Assembly (NCBI RefSeq): GCF_013376045.1
Contig: NZ_JABMJG010000019.1
Location: 1-52,431, forward strand
Source of the DNA: Variovorax sp. SG517
GTDB lineage: Bacteria > Pseudomonadota > Gammaproteobacteria > Burkholderiales > Burkholderiaceae_C
Length of the DNA: 52,431 nucleotides
Direction: 5' to 3'
A program made the position numbers and the translations under genes. Shown piece after piece: positions 1 to 9,800 of this stretch (the first letter of the stretch is position 1; each line of letters begins with the position of its first letter). The notes below the pieces were generated by a model that ran no database searches, was not told the DNA's origin, and was given only the letters and a program-made list of their open reading frames with translations.

Positions 1-66
1 CCACGCCACACCGCATCGCGCCTGTGATCGCAGGTCGTGCTCCACATAAAACGACGCTCGAGATAA

Positions 67-98
67 TGTGCCTTATGCGGAGCTCCGCATAAGGCACA
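67..98. repeat. Perfect 32-bp palindrome at IS66 truncation point
   Basis: The left arm TGTGCCTTATGCGGAG is followed directly by its exact reverse complement, with no spacer (centre between 82 and 83). It lies exactly where the IS66 reading frame begins. A long spacer-free palindrome at an element boundary is typical of a site-specific recombination site or an element end. Which enzyme uses it is not visible here. Confidence 0.85.
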
Positions 99-660
99 CG
101 CGCGCCGGCCGTTCATCAAGGCCGAGGAGTCCATCCCGAAGGCAGCTCGTTCACCCGATCAGCTCGCGACCCGGTTCGTACGGCTGATTGCCAAGCTGTA
201 CAGTGCGGAGGCGCTGGCCAGGGACTGGACGCCCGAGCGCCGGCTGCGACTGCGTTCGCGCTACAGCGCCGCCGTTGTGCGCGAGGTCGAACGGCTGCTG
301 CTCACGCACCTGCACGCCGTCGCGCCATCGAGCCTGCTGGGCGAAGCGCTGCAGTACCTGCACGGGCAGTGGCCCAAGCTCGTGCGGTTCCTGGACAACG
401 GCACCTGGCCGTTGGACTCCAACCCGGTGGAGAACGCGATCCGCCCCTTCGTAGTTGGAAGGAAGGCATGGTTGTTCGCCGACACCCTCGGCGGTGCCAA
501 CGCGAGCGCCAATCTCTACTCGCTGATCGAGACCGCCAAGGCCAACAATGTCGAGCCCTACCGCTACCTCGTCGCGCTGTTCAAGAAGCTGCCGCTGGCG
601 CAGACGGTCGACGACTACGAGGCGCTGCTGCCCTGGAACATCGAGCTCGGCGGGGCGTAG
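99..660 (+). pseudogene. IS66-family transposase, C-terminal remnant
   Basis: This is the C-terminal part of an IS66-type DDE transposase (TnpC). The open frame runs back to about 69 with no start codon of its own; the first IS66-like residues (AHARRPF) come right after the palindrome. Recognisable family motifs are LDNGTWPLDSNPVENAIRPF, which carries the last catalytic acidic residue in PVENAIRP, then the VGRKAWLF and GANASANLYSLIETAK segments, ending in a short acidic tail. The full protein is about 500 residues, so roughly the first two thirds are missing. A GTG at 277 is in frame, but translation from there would not give a working enzyme. Confidence 0.9.
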
Positions 661-721
661 CCCTCCCTGCGCACATCGGCTCCGACACCACGCGCAAGGG
701 CGTGGTTTATTGACTGCTTAC
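99..721 (+). mobile_element. IS66 element, 3' remnant with right inverted repeat
   Basis: Downstream of the transposase stop the sequence ends in ...TTGACTGCTTAC at 710-721. Read from the other strand this is GTAAGCAGTCAA, matching the GTAAGC start typical of IS66-family inverted repeats. The left end and the accessory genes tnpA and tnpB are absent from the window or deleted. No target duplication can be checked, because the left end is missing. Confidence 0.75.
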
Positions 722-888
722 AGCGTGCAGCATGTTCGGCAACCGTACTCGTTCGAGCTACCGTGACGTCTGAGCACTCTCAGCGGTCGTTCGAAGGCGG
801 CGCAAAAAGCGATCGATAGCGTTCGGTGGCATTGAGCGCATGGGCCACTGCCGTACTATCGCCATCTCAGAATACCGAACCTCAGCCG

Positions 889-1227
889 ATGAAATCGCCA
901 GACAATCAAGAGAAACTTCTGGATGCCATGACCCTGCTGGAGATCGCGAACAGAACCTATCCGTCGATAGACCACTTCTTTTCAAAGTACTCAACGTCCG
1001 ACCTGGTAAGTGGTGCCCACGACCTTATTCAGTGTGTTTACAGCAATGGCGAATCGTTGATTGAAGACGAAACGCACGAGTTGCTGGCCACGCTTGCGGC
1101 GGCTCGAAGTTATATGGATTGCGGAGGGCACCTCTGGAAGCCTTCGGTTGCTCCCCCCGAGCAGGTGGACCATCCCCAAGCGCCATCGAGCCTTCTGCGA
1201 CGCATTCGCGCGAGATTTGGCGTTTAG
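889..1227 (+). CDS. Hypothetical protein, 112 aa
   Basis: I do not recognise this family. The protein is small, soluble and mostly helical by composition, with no signal peptide or membrane segment. It has a central conserved-looking stretch (DHFFSKYSTSDLVSGAHDLIQ) and a basic C-terminus (LLRRIRARFGV). The ATG at 889 is preferred over an in-frame upstream start at 826, because the 21 extra residues look like untranslated leader, but no strong ribosome site supports either. It lies between the IS66 remnant and another small unknown gene, in a region rich in mobile DNA. Confidence 0.5.
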   Translation: MKSPDNQEKLLDAMTLLEIANRTYPSIDHFFSKYSTSDLVSGAHDLIQCVYSNGESLIEDETHELLATLAAARSYMDCGGHLWKPSVAPPEQVDHPQAPSSLLRRIRARFGV

Positions 1228-1456
1228 AGCACGGACAGCAAACAGTTCTGCCCTGAAGTTACGGCGACAGGCATGTCGCCGTCGACAGCATGCTCCACGC
1301 CATTTCGAAGCAGCAGGTGGCCCACCACGCAAGCGTGCGGCGAGCCCGCTGCGACGCATCGGCCAGCATCAGCGGTTGCGGCCCAAACCAGCCGGCTGCG
1401 GCGTCGGTAAAATTCCACCAGGAGTGACTCTCCTGCGAGAGTCGAAAGAAGCAAGA

Positions 1457-1768
1457 ATGCACGAATGGTCGATTCTGACTCACCGTATGGGAAACGACAT
1501 TCGGGAACCTGGTCGAGGTCAGATGTTGGCCGTGCTGAACGAGCTTTTTACTTCTGAACGAGACCACGAACACCCGGATTGTTGCCTTCGCTGCGGAAGT
1601 GACGAAGGCAACTTGGGGGCCGTCTCTGTCTACCAGAGCGGGCGCGCCGAATACGTCAAGTACTCGGACTCTGACATGACGACAGAGCTTGAGCGTAGAA
1701 CGCTCTCCGCGAACAATCCGGCAGAAGCGCTGACGCTCTGGGAAGCTCTGACAGAAGACCGCCTTTGA
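1457..1768 (+). CDS. Hypothetical protein, 103 aa, possibly immunity-like
   Basis: ATG at 1457 has a purine-rich leader (GAAAGAAGCAAGA) that can act as a ribosome site. The frame stays open well upstream, but that part has the composition of noncoding DNA. The protein has a CCLRCG cysteine cluster near residue 40, then a strand-rich middle and the end segment ANNPAEALTLWEALTEDRL. Small acidic proteins ending in a similar A-x-x-LW-x-x-L motif occur in the Imm1-like immunity family; this is only a resemblance seen by eye. No toxin gene is next to it. Confidence 0.45.
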   Translation: MHEWSILTHRMGNDIREPGRGQMLAVLNELFTSERDHEHPDCCLRCGSDEGNLGAVSVYQSGRAEYVKYSDSDMTTELERRTLSANNPAEALTLWEALTEDRL

Positions 1769-1925
1769 GACGACAGGCAGCTGGGAGCAGCCGTTCAAGA
1801 TATCCGGCAACTTTGCCCTGAAGCGTGCATTCGTGCTGATCCCTCCAGTCGCGCTTCGCCGGCAAAATGGAGACAGGGCCGTCGATCAGCGGTGACGCCC
1901 TTCAAGATGAAGCGTGAGGGACAAG

Positions 1926-2930
1926 ATGCGGAGATTCATCGTCTGGCTTTGTTCGATGGTTGCGTCCACCGCCTTTGCGCAGGCGTTGCCGCCTTGGCGA
2001 GCCTCTACGCCGGAAGAACAGCGCCTGGACGCCGTTGCGTTCGAGAACATCGACAAGGACATCGAGCAGAAACTGGGCGATGTCCAGAGCTTGGTGGTTG
2101 TCCTCGAGGGCCGGACCGTACACGAGTACTACCGCGATGGCGACCCGAACGCATTGCGGGACACCCAATCCGTCACCAAGAGCGCCTTGGCGCTCCTGGT
2201 AGGCACTGCATTGAGGCGAGGGCAGCTGTCTTCTCTTGAGCTATCGGTTGTCGAGCTTATGCCGGAGTGGCGCGCGCTCAACTCGGATCCTCGCGCGCAG
2301 ACCATCACGTTGCGACACCTCATGGCCATGACTGCGGGCTTTGCGGTAGATGACCGATCTGGTACTGCAGCACCGCTCACACCGGCTTCCGCTTGGGCAA
2401 GGTCAATTCAGTCGGAGCCAGGGCAGCGCTTCGCCTACGACAACAACGGACCGCCCATGGTTCAAGCCGTCCTCGAGCGGGTTACCGGACGACCGATGGC
2501 AGACCTCGCACGCGACCAGCTCGTGACGCCTCTTGAAATGAGGGAGCCTACGTACTCTCGCGGCGGCCTTGCTTCCATGAGAACTGTTGACATGGCAAAG
2601 CTGGGGCACCTGGTGCTGCTGGATGGCACCTGGGCCGGCACCCCGTTGCTTCCCCCGGGCTTCGTCGCCCAGATGGTCAAGCCTCAAAGTTCGGGCGGGC
2701 CGCCCGTTAATTTGCCTTACGGACTCTTTTGGTGGGTGCCCTCGGGCTCCACCTTCTTCGCCAGCGGCTACTCTGGGCAGCTCATCTGGGTTCACTCGCC
2801 TCTTCGCTTGGTTGTGGCAGTGACATCCACGATTTCGCCGGACAGTGCGCATCGCGGGCAGGCCCTGACGCTCGCGCGAGGCCCGGTGTTTCAAGCCGTT
2901 CAACGGCGACTGGCCTTGTCTCCGAAATAG
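1926..2930 (+). CDS. Secreted beta-lactamase-fold serine hydrolase
   Basis: This is a 334-residue member of the class C beta-lactamase / penicillin-binding family (PF00144), which includes esterases and D-aminopeptidases as well as lactamases. An N-terminal signal peptide (MRRFIVWLCSMVASTAFAQA) sends it to the periplasm. The catalytic SxxK is visible as SVTK (about residue 88) and the second motif as YDN in FAYDNNG (about residue 175); GYSGQ near the C-terminus fits the third position. ATG at 1926 is chosen because GAGGGA sits about 6 bases upstream; a GTG at 1914 is in frame but has no such site. It stands alone, with no AmpR-type regulator. Family membership is firm; the substrate is unknown. 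Confidence 0.85.
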   Translation: MRRFIVWLCSMVASTAFAQALPPWRASTPEEQRLDAVAFENIDKDIEQKLGDVQSLVVVLEGRTVHEYYRDGDPNALRDTQSVTKSALALLVGTALRRGQLSSLELSVVELMPEWRALNSDPRAQTITLRHLMAMTAGFAVDDRSGTAAPLTPASAWARSIQSEPGQRFAYDNNGPPMVQAVLERVTGRPMADLARDQLVTPLEMREPTYSRGGLASMRTVDMAKLGHLVLLDGTWAGTPLLPPGFVAQMVKPQSSGGPPVNLPYGLFWWVPSGSTFFASGYSGQLIWVHSPLRLVVAVTSTISPDSAHRGQALTLARGPVFQAVQRRLALSPK

Positions 2931-3256
2931 GCCTGAAGAGGCCGTCAGATTTAGGAGCCACTCCAGACGTACGACCGGCTCCGTCCCCAAGACAGTACTT
3001 CGTCAACTACCTTGGGGTGCTCAAGTGTGAGCAGTCGACCACCTCGCGATCGACTACAGTCAACAAGAACTAGTTCGGTCACCGGACCGCACATGTGTTG
3101 CATCGGAACATCTGGTCGCGCGGCGCGACTTTTTTCACGACCGAGGTTTGCCGGTAGTTGATCTCGAGCTGAGAAGATGCAGTGCACTGGATATGTCTCT
3201 CGTAACGGCACATCCAGCATGAGTAGCCCTGCACAACACATACTTCTCGCGAGAAT
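2931..3256. other. Gene-free stretch
   Basis: About 325 bases without a convincing reading frame. Just upstream of the following lipoprotein gene is a 12-bp palindrome, TTCTCGCGAGAA (3244-3255), immediately before the ATG. No clear promoter boxes or RNA gene were recognised. Confidence 0.4.
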
Positions 3257-3395
3257 ATGAGAGCTCTCTGCCTGATTTTGAGCATAGCCGCATTGGCTGG
3301 CTGCGCTTCTAATCGTCCGACGACGAACGAAACCTCTGCGGCGAACCTTCCACGGGCGATCAGCGCGTTTGAGGAAATCTGTCAGTTTTGTCAAG
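3257..3395 (+). pseudogene. Lipoprotein gene, 5' part, interrupted by insertion element
   Basis: The first residues, MRALCLILSIAALAGCASN, form a textbook lipoprotein signal peptide with lipobox LAGC, so the mature protein would be lipid-anchored in the envelope. About 40 residues on (around FEEIC) the frame runs into the left end of the ISNCY-like element, and the rest is element sequence. A possible remainder may lie past the right end near 5030-5105, where an open frame ends in KRKARITGYVPDG, but I could not prove it is the same gene. The protein family is not recognised. Confidence 0.65.
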
Positions 3396-3421
3396 GCCAA
3401 GTTCAGATGTCGCATCTCTGG

Positions 3422-4998
3422 CCAAATAGAAATGTCGCATTTCTTCTTTCTGGAAGTTCTCTAGCGAACGCAGTGACTGCCTTGCATCTGCACAGGCTTG
3501 GCTTGCCACCGAAGGCATCATGATCGTCATTTCAGCGCTGCCCGATGGGTCGGCGCGGGCGGCTTGCAAACGCTCATCACGGCCAGCTCGAGGTCTTCGG
3601 ATGTGAACTGCCTCGAGCGCTTGGTGCCGGGCAGAGCCTTGCGAGGGTAGGGCGCCTGCCCCTGATTCGTGCGCGAGGGCGTGCTCGATTTCCTTCGATC
3701 GTCGCGCTGGCTCTGGATCACCAGGGCGGCCTGCAGTGCATGGCTCAGACGCTTGTTCTCCACGATGGCAGCCGTGTCCACCTGCGGCAACCTGTCGTAG
3801 CGCTCGTAGGCCAGACCGACGCCGTCCGCGCGCAGTTCAATACGGCCGTCCGGATACTCGTAAACATCGATGTAGCGATGGATCAGCTTGCGGTTGGCCG
3901 GCGTGTCCTTCAGCAGGTAGATCACGCGGTCGTGCTGCAGCGTCAGTGAGAGTGACACCTTGCGCTGCAACCGCCAGGTGAAGATCAGATCGAGATCTTC
4001 GTCAGCTCGCACAAGCCGATGGGCATCGAAGTCCCGTTTGGCCGGCTTCGCAAACCGGGCGTTAAAGTCAGCGATGAAGTGCGGCGCAAACGCATTCGCT
4101 GCCTCGCGCGTGCTGATCCCGCGCAGGCGCAGCTCCTTGACCAGACGGTCCTGCAGGGTCAGGTTGGCGCGTTCCACGCGACCCTTGGCCTGGCTTGTGT
4201 TGGCACACATGATGTCGATGTTCAGCTCGAACAGTGCACGGCCGTATTGCGTCGTGCCGCGGCCGAAGTCGGTCGAGTCGCGCGCTGAACGGAAGATGGT
4301 GGCCTTGTCGCTGTAGAACGCCACGGGTTTGCCATGTTCCTCGAGGTACGACCGCGTGGCTTCGAAGTACGCGAAGGCCGACTCGGTCGGCACGAAGTGC
4401 AGCTGCATCAATCGGCTGGTCGCGTCGTCGACGAACACCAGCAGCGTACAGGCCGGCGCGCGGTCTTCGAACCAGGCATGGTCGCTGCCATCGATCTGGA
4501 TCAGCTCGCCCAAGCACGAACGACAATTCCTTGGTTGATGGATCTTGGGGGCGCGCTGTTTGCGGGGCGTCCAGAGACCTGCGGCTGTCATGAGCCCGCG
4601 TAAGGTCTCAACGCCGATCTTCAGCCCGTGCAGTTCCGCGAGCTTCTCTGCGGCCAGCGTTGGGCCGAAGTCAGCATAGCGCTCGCGCACGATCCTCAGC
4701 GCCCGATCTGCCACGCCAGCGCTCAGCTGGTTATTGCTGGGTTTGCCGCGTTTGCGCGAGACCAAGCCTTCAGGGCCGTCATCACGGTAGCGCTGCGCCA
4801 GCCGCGCTACCTGGCGCACCGTGAGCCCCAGACGCGCCGCGGCCTGCGCGGGTCGCAGCATGCGATCCATCAATGCCTGCATCGTTTTGATGCGGTCGAC
4901 TTCGCGCATTGTCATAGTGATCGTCGCACTTGGCTGGGCCATCGCGCCACCTCGAATCCCACACAGCGGAAGCGCCACGATGCGACATTTCTACTTGG
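3422..4998 (-). mobile_element. ISNCY-like insertion sequence
   Basis: A single-transposase element. A 19-bp inverted repeat bounds it: CCAAATAGAAATGTCGCAT at 3422-3440 and ATGCGACATTTCTACTTGG at 4980-4998, one mismatch apart. Related GACAT-containing sequence continues outside each copy (about 3395-3420 and 5010-5025), so the true tips may lie 20-30 bp further out, as in elements with several terminal binding sites. No target-site duplication could be fixed by eye. It interrupts the lipoprotein gene that starts at 3257. Confidence 0.8.
3527..4942 (-). CDS. ISNCY-family DDE transposase
   Basis: A 471-residue transposase that looks intact. The N-terminus is a helix-turn-helix (MRPAQAAARLGLTVRQVARLAQRY region); the middle is an RNase H-like core with first Asp in LIQIDGSDHAWF, second Asp in VAFYSDKATIF and Glu in KGRVERANLTLQD. 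This arrangement matches ISNCY (IS1202-like) and related IS481-like enzymes. ATG at 4942 (MAQPSAT) has GAGG about 8 bases upstream and is preferred over a GTG at 4978 inside the terminal region. It ends close to the left inverted repeat, as expected for a one-gene element. Confidence 0.88.
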   Translation of the reverse strand: MAQPSATITMTMREVDRIKTMQALMDRMLRPAQAAARLGLTVRQVARLAQRYRDDGPEGLVSRKRGKPSNNQLSAGVADRALRIVRERYADFGPTLAAEKLAELHGLKIGVETLRGLMTAAGLWTPRKQRAPKIHQPRNCRSCLGELIQIDGSDHAWFEDRAPACTLLVFVDDATSRLMQLHFVPTESAFAYFEATRSYLEEHGKPVAFYSDKATIFRSARDSTDFGRGTTQYGRALFELNIDIMCANTSQAKGRVERANLTLQDRLVKELRLRGISTREAANAFAPHFIADFNARFAKPAKRDFDAHRLVRADEDLDLIFTWRLQRKVSLSLTLQHDRVIYLLKDTPANRKLIHRYIDVYEYPDGRIELRADGVGLAYERYDRLPQVDTAAIVENKRLSHALQAALVIQSQRDDRRKSSTPSRTNQGQAPYPRKALPGTKRSRQFTSEDLELAVMSVCKPPAPTHRAALK

Positions 4999-5219
4999 GA
5001 GAAAACGGACATTACTACTCGGGGCCTACAACGGCGATTTACACAATTATGATTATGTTAAATAAAAGAAAGGCTCGAATCACCGGCTATGTGCCAGACG
5101 GGTGAAGTAAATCTTTTGACAACGCGATGTCCTACGGCGCCGCGTGCTTACGGCGTGCTGGGCGCCCCGCGTTGGCGAAGAGCACCAAGTGGGCTGCTGC
5201 CGGTCTCATAGACACCGAC

Positions 5220-5510
5220 CTAAGCTTTTTGAGCTTTCTCGAACTCTATGGGACTGACGAAGCGGAGCGTCGAATGACGGCGCGTCGGGTGTAGAACCGC
5301 TCGATGTAGTCGAACACATCGGCGCGGGCCTGTTCCCTGGACCGGTACACCCTTCTGGCCGTGCGCTCAGTCTTCAGTGAATTGAAAAAGCTCTCCGTGG
5401 CCGAGTTGTCCCAGACGTCGCCCGCGGCTCATGCTGCACGTGATGCCTTGCTCCTTAAGCAACTCCTGGAAGTGCTCGCTGGTGTACTGGGTGAATTCAA
5501 CCGGTCGTCG
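5220..5510 (-). pseudogene. IS3-family transposase OrfB, C-terminal remnant
   Basis: Read on the minus strand this gives FTQYTSEHFQELLKEQGIT, then after a frame change GDVWDNSATESFF, SLKTERTARRV, DYIERFY and, after another frame change, HSTLRFVSPIEFEKAQKA and a stop at 5220. These are the familiar C-terminal motifs of the IS3 OrfB integrase core. At least two frameshifts and loss of the N-terminal two thirds make it non-functional. It abuts an IS30 fragment on its upstream side. Confidence 0.8.
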
Positions 5511-5556
5511 CAACACTTTCAATCATGGAGGTGTTATAGGAAGACCGGCAGGTTGG

Positions 5557-5703
5557 ATGCGGGAGTTGACGGGGCGATCGACAATGCGCTCGCCCGGTGC
5601 TCCTTCGCTTCGGCGAGAAGCGGAGCGACAGTTCTGGGCGCAGATCGCAACTGGAATCACGAGCGAGAAGGCAGCTGAGGCCGTAGGCGTCTCTCAGCCG
5701 GCT
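5557..5703 (+). pseudogene. IS30-family transposase, N-terminal remnant
   Basis: About 49 codons resembling the start of IS30-type transposases: MRELTGRSTMRSPGAPSLRR, then FWAQIATGITSEKAAEAVGVSQ, the helix-turn-helix that recognises the element end. Homology stops abruptly after GVSQ at about 5700, where family members continue into a W-F-R-x-x-GGM segment. Only the DNA-binding head remains. Confidence 0.7.
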
Positions 5704-6384
5704 GTCGAAGACCTCCTGCACCATCGCCAGGTTTTCGCGCGCCGTGGCAATCGCCAGAGACTTGCTACGGCTTGCCGTGTGCAGGTGCTGCTGCCCTGCC
5801 CTCGCAGCCACAGCGTTCATTGCGGGACCGCTGATGCGTCGGGCCTGCCCGTAGGGCCGGTGCACTAGGCCACGCAGATGCCGGGTATGCCTACCTTCTG
5901 AAAGAGATGCGGGACACCGCGGACAGCTTCATCGTCGATGAGCATGCTGCCCCTCGGTCGCCGGTTTCTTTTGTGACTCGAACTTGACCTTACCTGCACA
6001 GTCGCAGGTCAAAGGCTGGCCGACATCCGCCGAAAAAGCTCTGCGGCAAATCCCGGGAGCGTTCAAACATTCTCTGCTCCGCCGAGTGATCAACGCCTGG
6101 GGAACACGAAGACGAAAGGGTAGAAATGACCTGCGAATTCAGTCTACACGAGGCTGTCCAAGGCGATGCGCGAGATCAGCAGCAGCAACGCGCAGCAGGT
6201 TGCGCGGACCGTGGCGCCACTGCGGCCTGTGCTTGCTCCGCCCTCCTCTATCACCTCGAAGGGAATCCCCTTTCCGAGCGACTTCTAGAGGGGACTGCCC
6301 AGATTCTGACCTTGTGGGCCTGAAAGCTGCGGACTAGACTAATCTACAGGGGCACCCGCGGTGCCGGGGGCCGAGGAGCCTGCC
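5704..6384. other. Decayed intergenic stretch
   Basis: About 680 bases with no intact gene. Short coding-like fragments appear on both strands, for example a minus-strand segment reading SLAIATARENLAMVQEVFDS near 5700-5770 and a plus-strand SKAMREISSSNAQQ near 6150. None extends far enough for a family to be assigned. The stretch looks like a junction of small deletion remnants. Confidence 0.4.
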
Positions 6385-6831
6385 ATGTACAAGCGGATTC
6401 TTGTCGCAACCGATGGCTCTGATTTGTCGGTGCGCGCGGTGGCCACAGCCATCGATCTGGCCCTGCTGAGCGGCGCGGAGCTGGTGAGCGTGACGGTCGT
6501 GCACCAGCAGCCCTACGGCTACTTCGAGGGCTCGATAGTGCTCAATCAACGAGAAATCGAAACCATGCAGGAGCAGTCGGATGCCACAGCCCAGCGGCTG
6601 GTGAGCGTTGTCCAGTCCACCGCGCTCGCTAAGGGGGTTCGCAGCGCACAAGCCATGGTCATGCGATCGAACCAGATCGCCGAGGCCATCATCACCGCGG
6701 CCAAGAATCGCCAGTGCGACCTGATTGTCATGGCGTCGCACGGACGGCGCAGCCTGGCCCGCCTGCTGTTGGGCAGCGAGACCCTGCACGTGCTGACGCA
6801 CTCGCACATCCCGGTGCTGGTACTGCGCTGA
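6385..6831 (+). CDS. Universal stress protein, UspA family
   Basis: A 148-residue single-domain cytoplasmic Usp protein with the alpha/beta nucleotide-binding fold. The N-terminal strand MYKRILVATDGSDLS and the C-terminal signature DLIVMASHGRRSLARLLLGS followed by VLVLR are typical. The ATP-binding signature G-2x-G-9x-G(S/T) is only partly kept: the second Gly is replaced in GRRS, so ATP binding is uncertain. ATG at 6385 has GAGGAG about 7 bases upstream; the in-frame GTG at 6361 is rejected. It converges on the c-di-GMP gene with a gap of 14 bases, suggesting a single-gene transcript. Confidence 0.9.
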   Translation: MYKRILVATDGSDLSVRAVATAIDLALLSGAELVSVTVVHQQPYGYFEGSIVLNQREIETMQEQSDATAQRLVSVVQSTALAKGVRSAQAMVMRSNQIAEAIITAAKNRQCDLIVMASHGRRSLARLLLGSETLHVLTHSHIPVLVLR

Positions 6832-6845
6832 CGACGTGCGCCGCA

Positions 6846-9800
6846 TCAGGCGGCCGATGACGGAACAAGCCGGCTGTGCAAATGACGGGCCATGAAGTCG
6901 CGCGCCTCGTCGGTCGGCATCGGCTTGCACAGCCAGTAGCCTTGGACCTCGTCGCATCCGCGACGGTGCAGGTAGTTGAACTGCGCATCGGTCTCGACGC
7001 CTTCGGCCACGACCTTCATGCGCAGCCCGTGGGCCAGGGTGATGATTCCGTCGATGAGCGCGCGCGCGTCCGCGTCCTGCGAAAGGTCGTTGATGAAGGA
7101 GCGGTCGATCTTGACCGTCGACAGCGGAAAGTGCCTCAGATACGACAGCGAGGAGTACCCCGTGCCGAAGTCGTCGATGGCCAAGCCCACGCCCATGTCG
7201 CGGATGGTCCGCAGCAGCTTCGCCGCGTGGTCGGGGTCCGCCATCATGGCGCTCTCGGTGATCTCCAGCTCCAGCAGCGAAGGATCGAGTCCGGATGATT
7301 TCAGGATGGTTTTCACGTCCGCGATGAGCGTTCGGCTCTCGAACTGCCGCGGCGACAGGTTGACACTGGTCAGCACCGGCGGCAAGCCGAATTTCTGCCA
7401 TGCGAGCGCGTCGGCGCAGGCCTGCTCCAGCGCCCACGTCCCCATCGACACGATCAGGCCGAGCTCCTCGGCGATCGGGATGAACTGCACTGGCGGAATC
7501 ATGCCCAGGACCGGGTGGTGCCAGCGCATCAGCGCCTCCACGCCGACGATACGCCTTGTCTGCATGTTCATCTTCGGCTGGTAGTGCATTTCGAGCTCGC
7601 CACGCTCCAGGGCGTGACGCAGCGCGCTCTCCAGCATGAGCTGCTCTGAGCTCTGCGCATTCATCTTGGCTGCATAAAAGCGGTAGGTGTTGCGCCCCTT
7701 TTCCTTGGCGCGGTACATCGCGGTGTCGGCGTTCTTCAGCAGCGTCTCGGCATCGCCGCCGTTCTCCGGATAGATGCTCACGCCTACGCTGGCGGTGACG
7801 TGAAGCTCGCGTCCTTCAATCACGAAAGGCTCTGCACAATGCTCGAGGACCCTTTGCGCGATCACCGCCGCGTCGTTGGCTCTCTCCAGGTCCTCTATCA
7901 GGAGCACGAACTCATCGCCGCCGAAGCGCGCCACGACATCGGTATTGCGCAGCAAGGCCTTGAGGCGTTGGCCGCAGGTCTTGATCATCTCGTCGCCGAC
8001 GCCGTGGCCCAGCGTGTCATTGATGTGCTTGAAACGGTCCAGGTCGACGAACATCACGGCGAACTGCTTTTGCTGGCGATTGCTGCGCCTGATGGCGACA
8101 GCCAGCTCGTGCTGCAGCGACGAACGGTTGAGCAGCCTTGTCAGCTCGTCGTGGCTGGCCATGAAGCGAAGGCTGCGCTCGGCCAGCTTGCGCTGCCTGT
8201 ACTGGGCGATCTGCAGGGTGATGACACGCAGCGACTCCAGTGTCTCGCTCTCGACGGTGGAAGGATTGACGCTGAAGAGCTCCAGGGCCGTGGTCGCGGC
8301 GGGGGCGACCATCGGCACGATGAGCCCGGTGGTCAGTCCCGCCTCGCGGGCCATCGCGTCGCGCACGAGATGAGCCGGCGACGCCTGCGTGTCGACGCGT
8401 ACGACGCCACCGATACCCAGGGCGCGGCCCAACGAGCCTTCCTCTGGCCGGTAGGCGAGCGCTCGACTGTCGCGGGAGAACTTCATTACCGCAGCTCCCT
8501 TTTTTGCGGCATGCCAGGCGGCATCACAGCGGGCCAGGCCATCTTCGCCAACGCTCCACAACGCCGCACAGTCCCAGCGCAGATCGGTGCATATCGCCTC
8601 CAGCGCCAGCGCGATCACCGTCTCGGTCCTGCCGTCGCCGGCCAGCAGCTGGGCGATCTTGTATTCGAGCTTCTGGCGCAGCGCATCCTTGCGGGGGCGC
8701 GTGGCGTCACGCAATGTGCCGCGCACCAGCCTTCTTCCCCCGTCTTCTCCGGACTGCGCGATGACGTGGAGCCAGCGCTCGGTGCCGTCGGACAGGCACA
8801 CGCGGTGCTCGAATTCGAAACGCTCCATGGACTCGGAAGCCTGCGTGATCTGCCGGTGGACCGCCGGTCGTTCCTGAGCCGGAACCCGCGAAAGCAGCGC
8901 GTACAGATCCAAGGGCGAGGCGTCGTCCTCAAAACCGAGAATGCGCCGGGCCTCCTCGGAGCATTGCAAGGCTCCGCTTCCAGGGTCGAGGGTCCAGCTC
9001 CCCAGGCTGGCCAGGTGCTGGGCTTCCTCTAACTGCCGTTCGCTGGCGCGCAGATTGGTGGTCATCTCACTCGCCAGCACCTGGGCCCGGCTGCGCGAGG
9101 TGTTCAGCGAGAGGACGATGCCCGCGATCAGTGTGCTGGTGGCCAGTCCGCCGAGAAGGACGAGCCACGGGATGATCCTGTCCAGCGGCCCGAAGACCTC
9201 GTTTTCGTCCTGGTCGACCTCGATCAACCAGGAGTGACCACCGAGCTCGAAGCCGAGCATGCGCTTGAGGCTGCGTGCGGGCGAAGCGAGCGCGGCGGGC
9301 GTCACCAGCGCAGCGCTGTCGAACAACAATTGATGCTCGCCGTACGCCCTCGGCGCCACGAACCTGGTCTCGACGCGCGTGCCGATCGGCGCCGTACCGG
9401 CCCCCGCATCGGCAAGGCGCAATCGCAGCGTTCGCAAGCGATCCGGATTGACCACGTCGCGCAGCATTCCCGCAATGCTGAAGCCCGCGCCCACGGAGCC
9501 CATGTAGGCACGGCGGCGCTGCTCGAGCGTATCCAGCGGCATCTGCGGCTGATAGACGGGCAGCCGCATCGCCAATCCGATGTCGGCCTCGCGCCCGGGG
9601 ATGCGGACCTTGCGACCAGAGGTGACGAGCCCGCCCGTGTCGCGCCCCTGTTCGAGGGCATTTCCCCGGTCGGGCATCGCACCCAGATCATTGCCCAGCA
9701 GCTTCCCGTTGCTGGCCTGCGGTTCGATGTAGAGCAGTGGATAGTAGATAGTCCGCTCTCCGGGCGGCTTGATGGTGAAGCCTGGGCCAAGGTCTGCATC

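Noticed and set aside
5704..6384. Chemoreceptor-like fragments (short helical pieces on both strands)
   Set aside because: Each piece is under 25 residues and not continuous with any recognisable domain, so no family can be supported.
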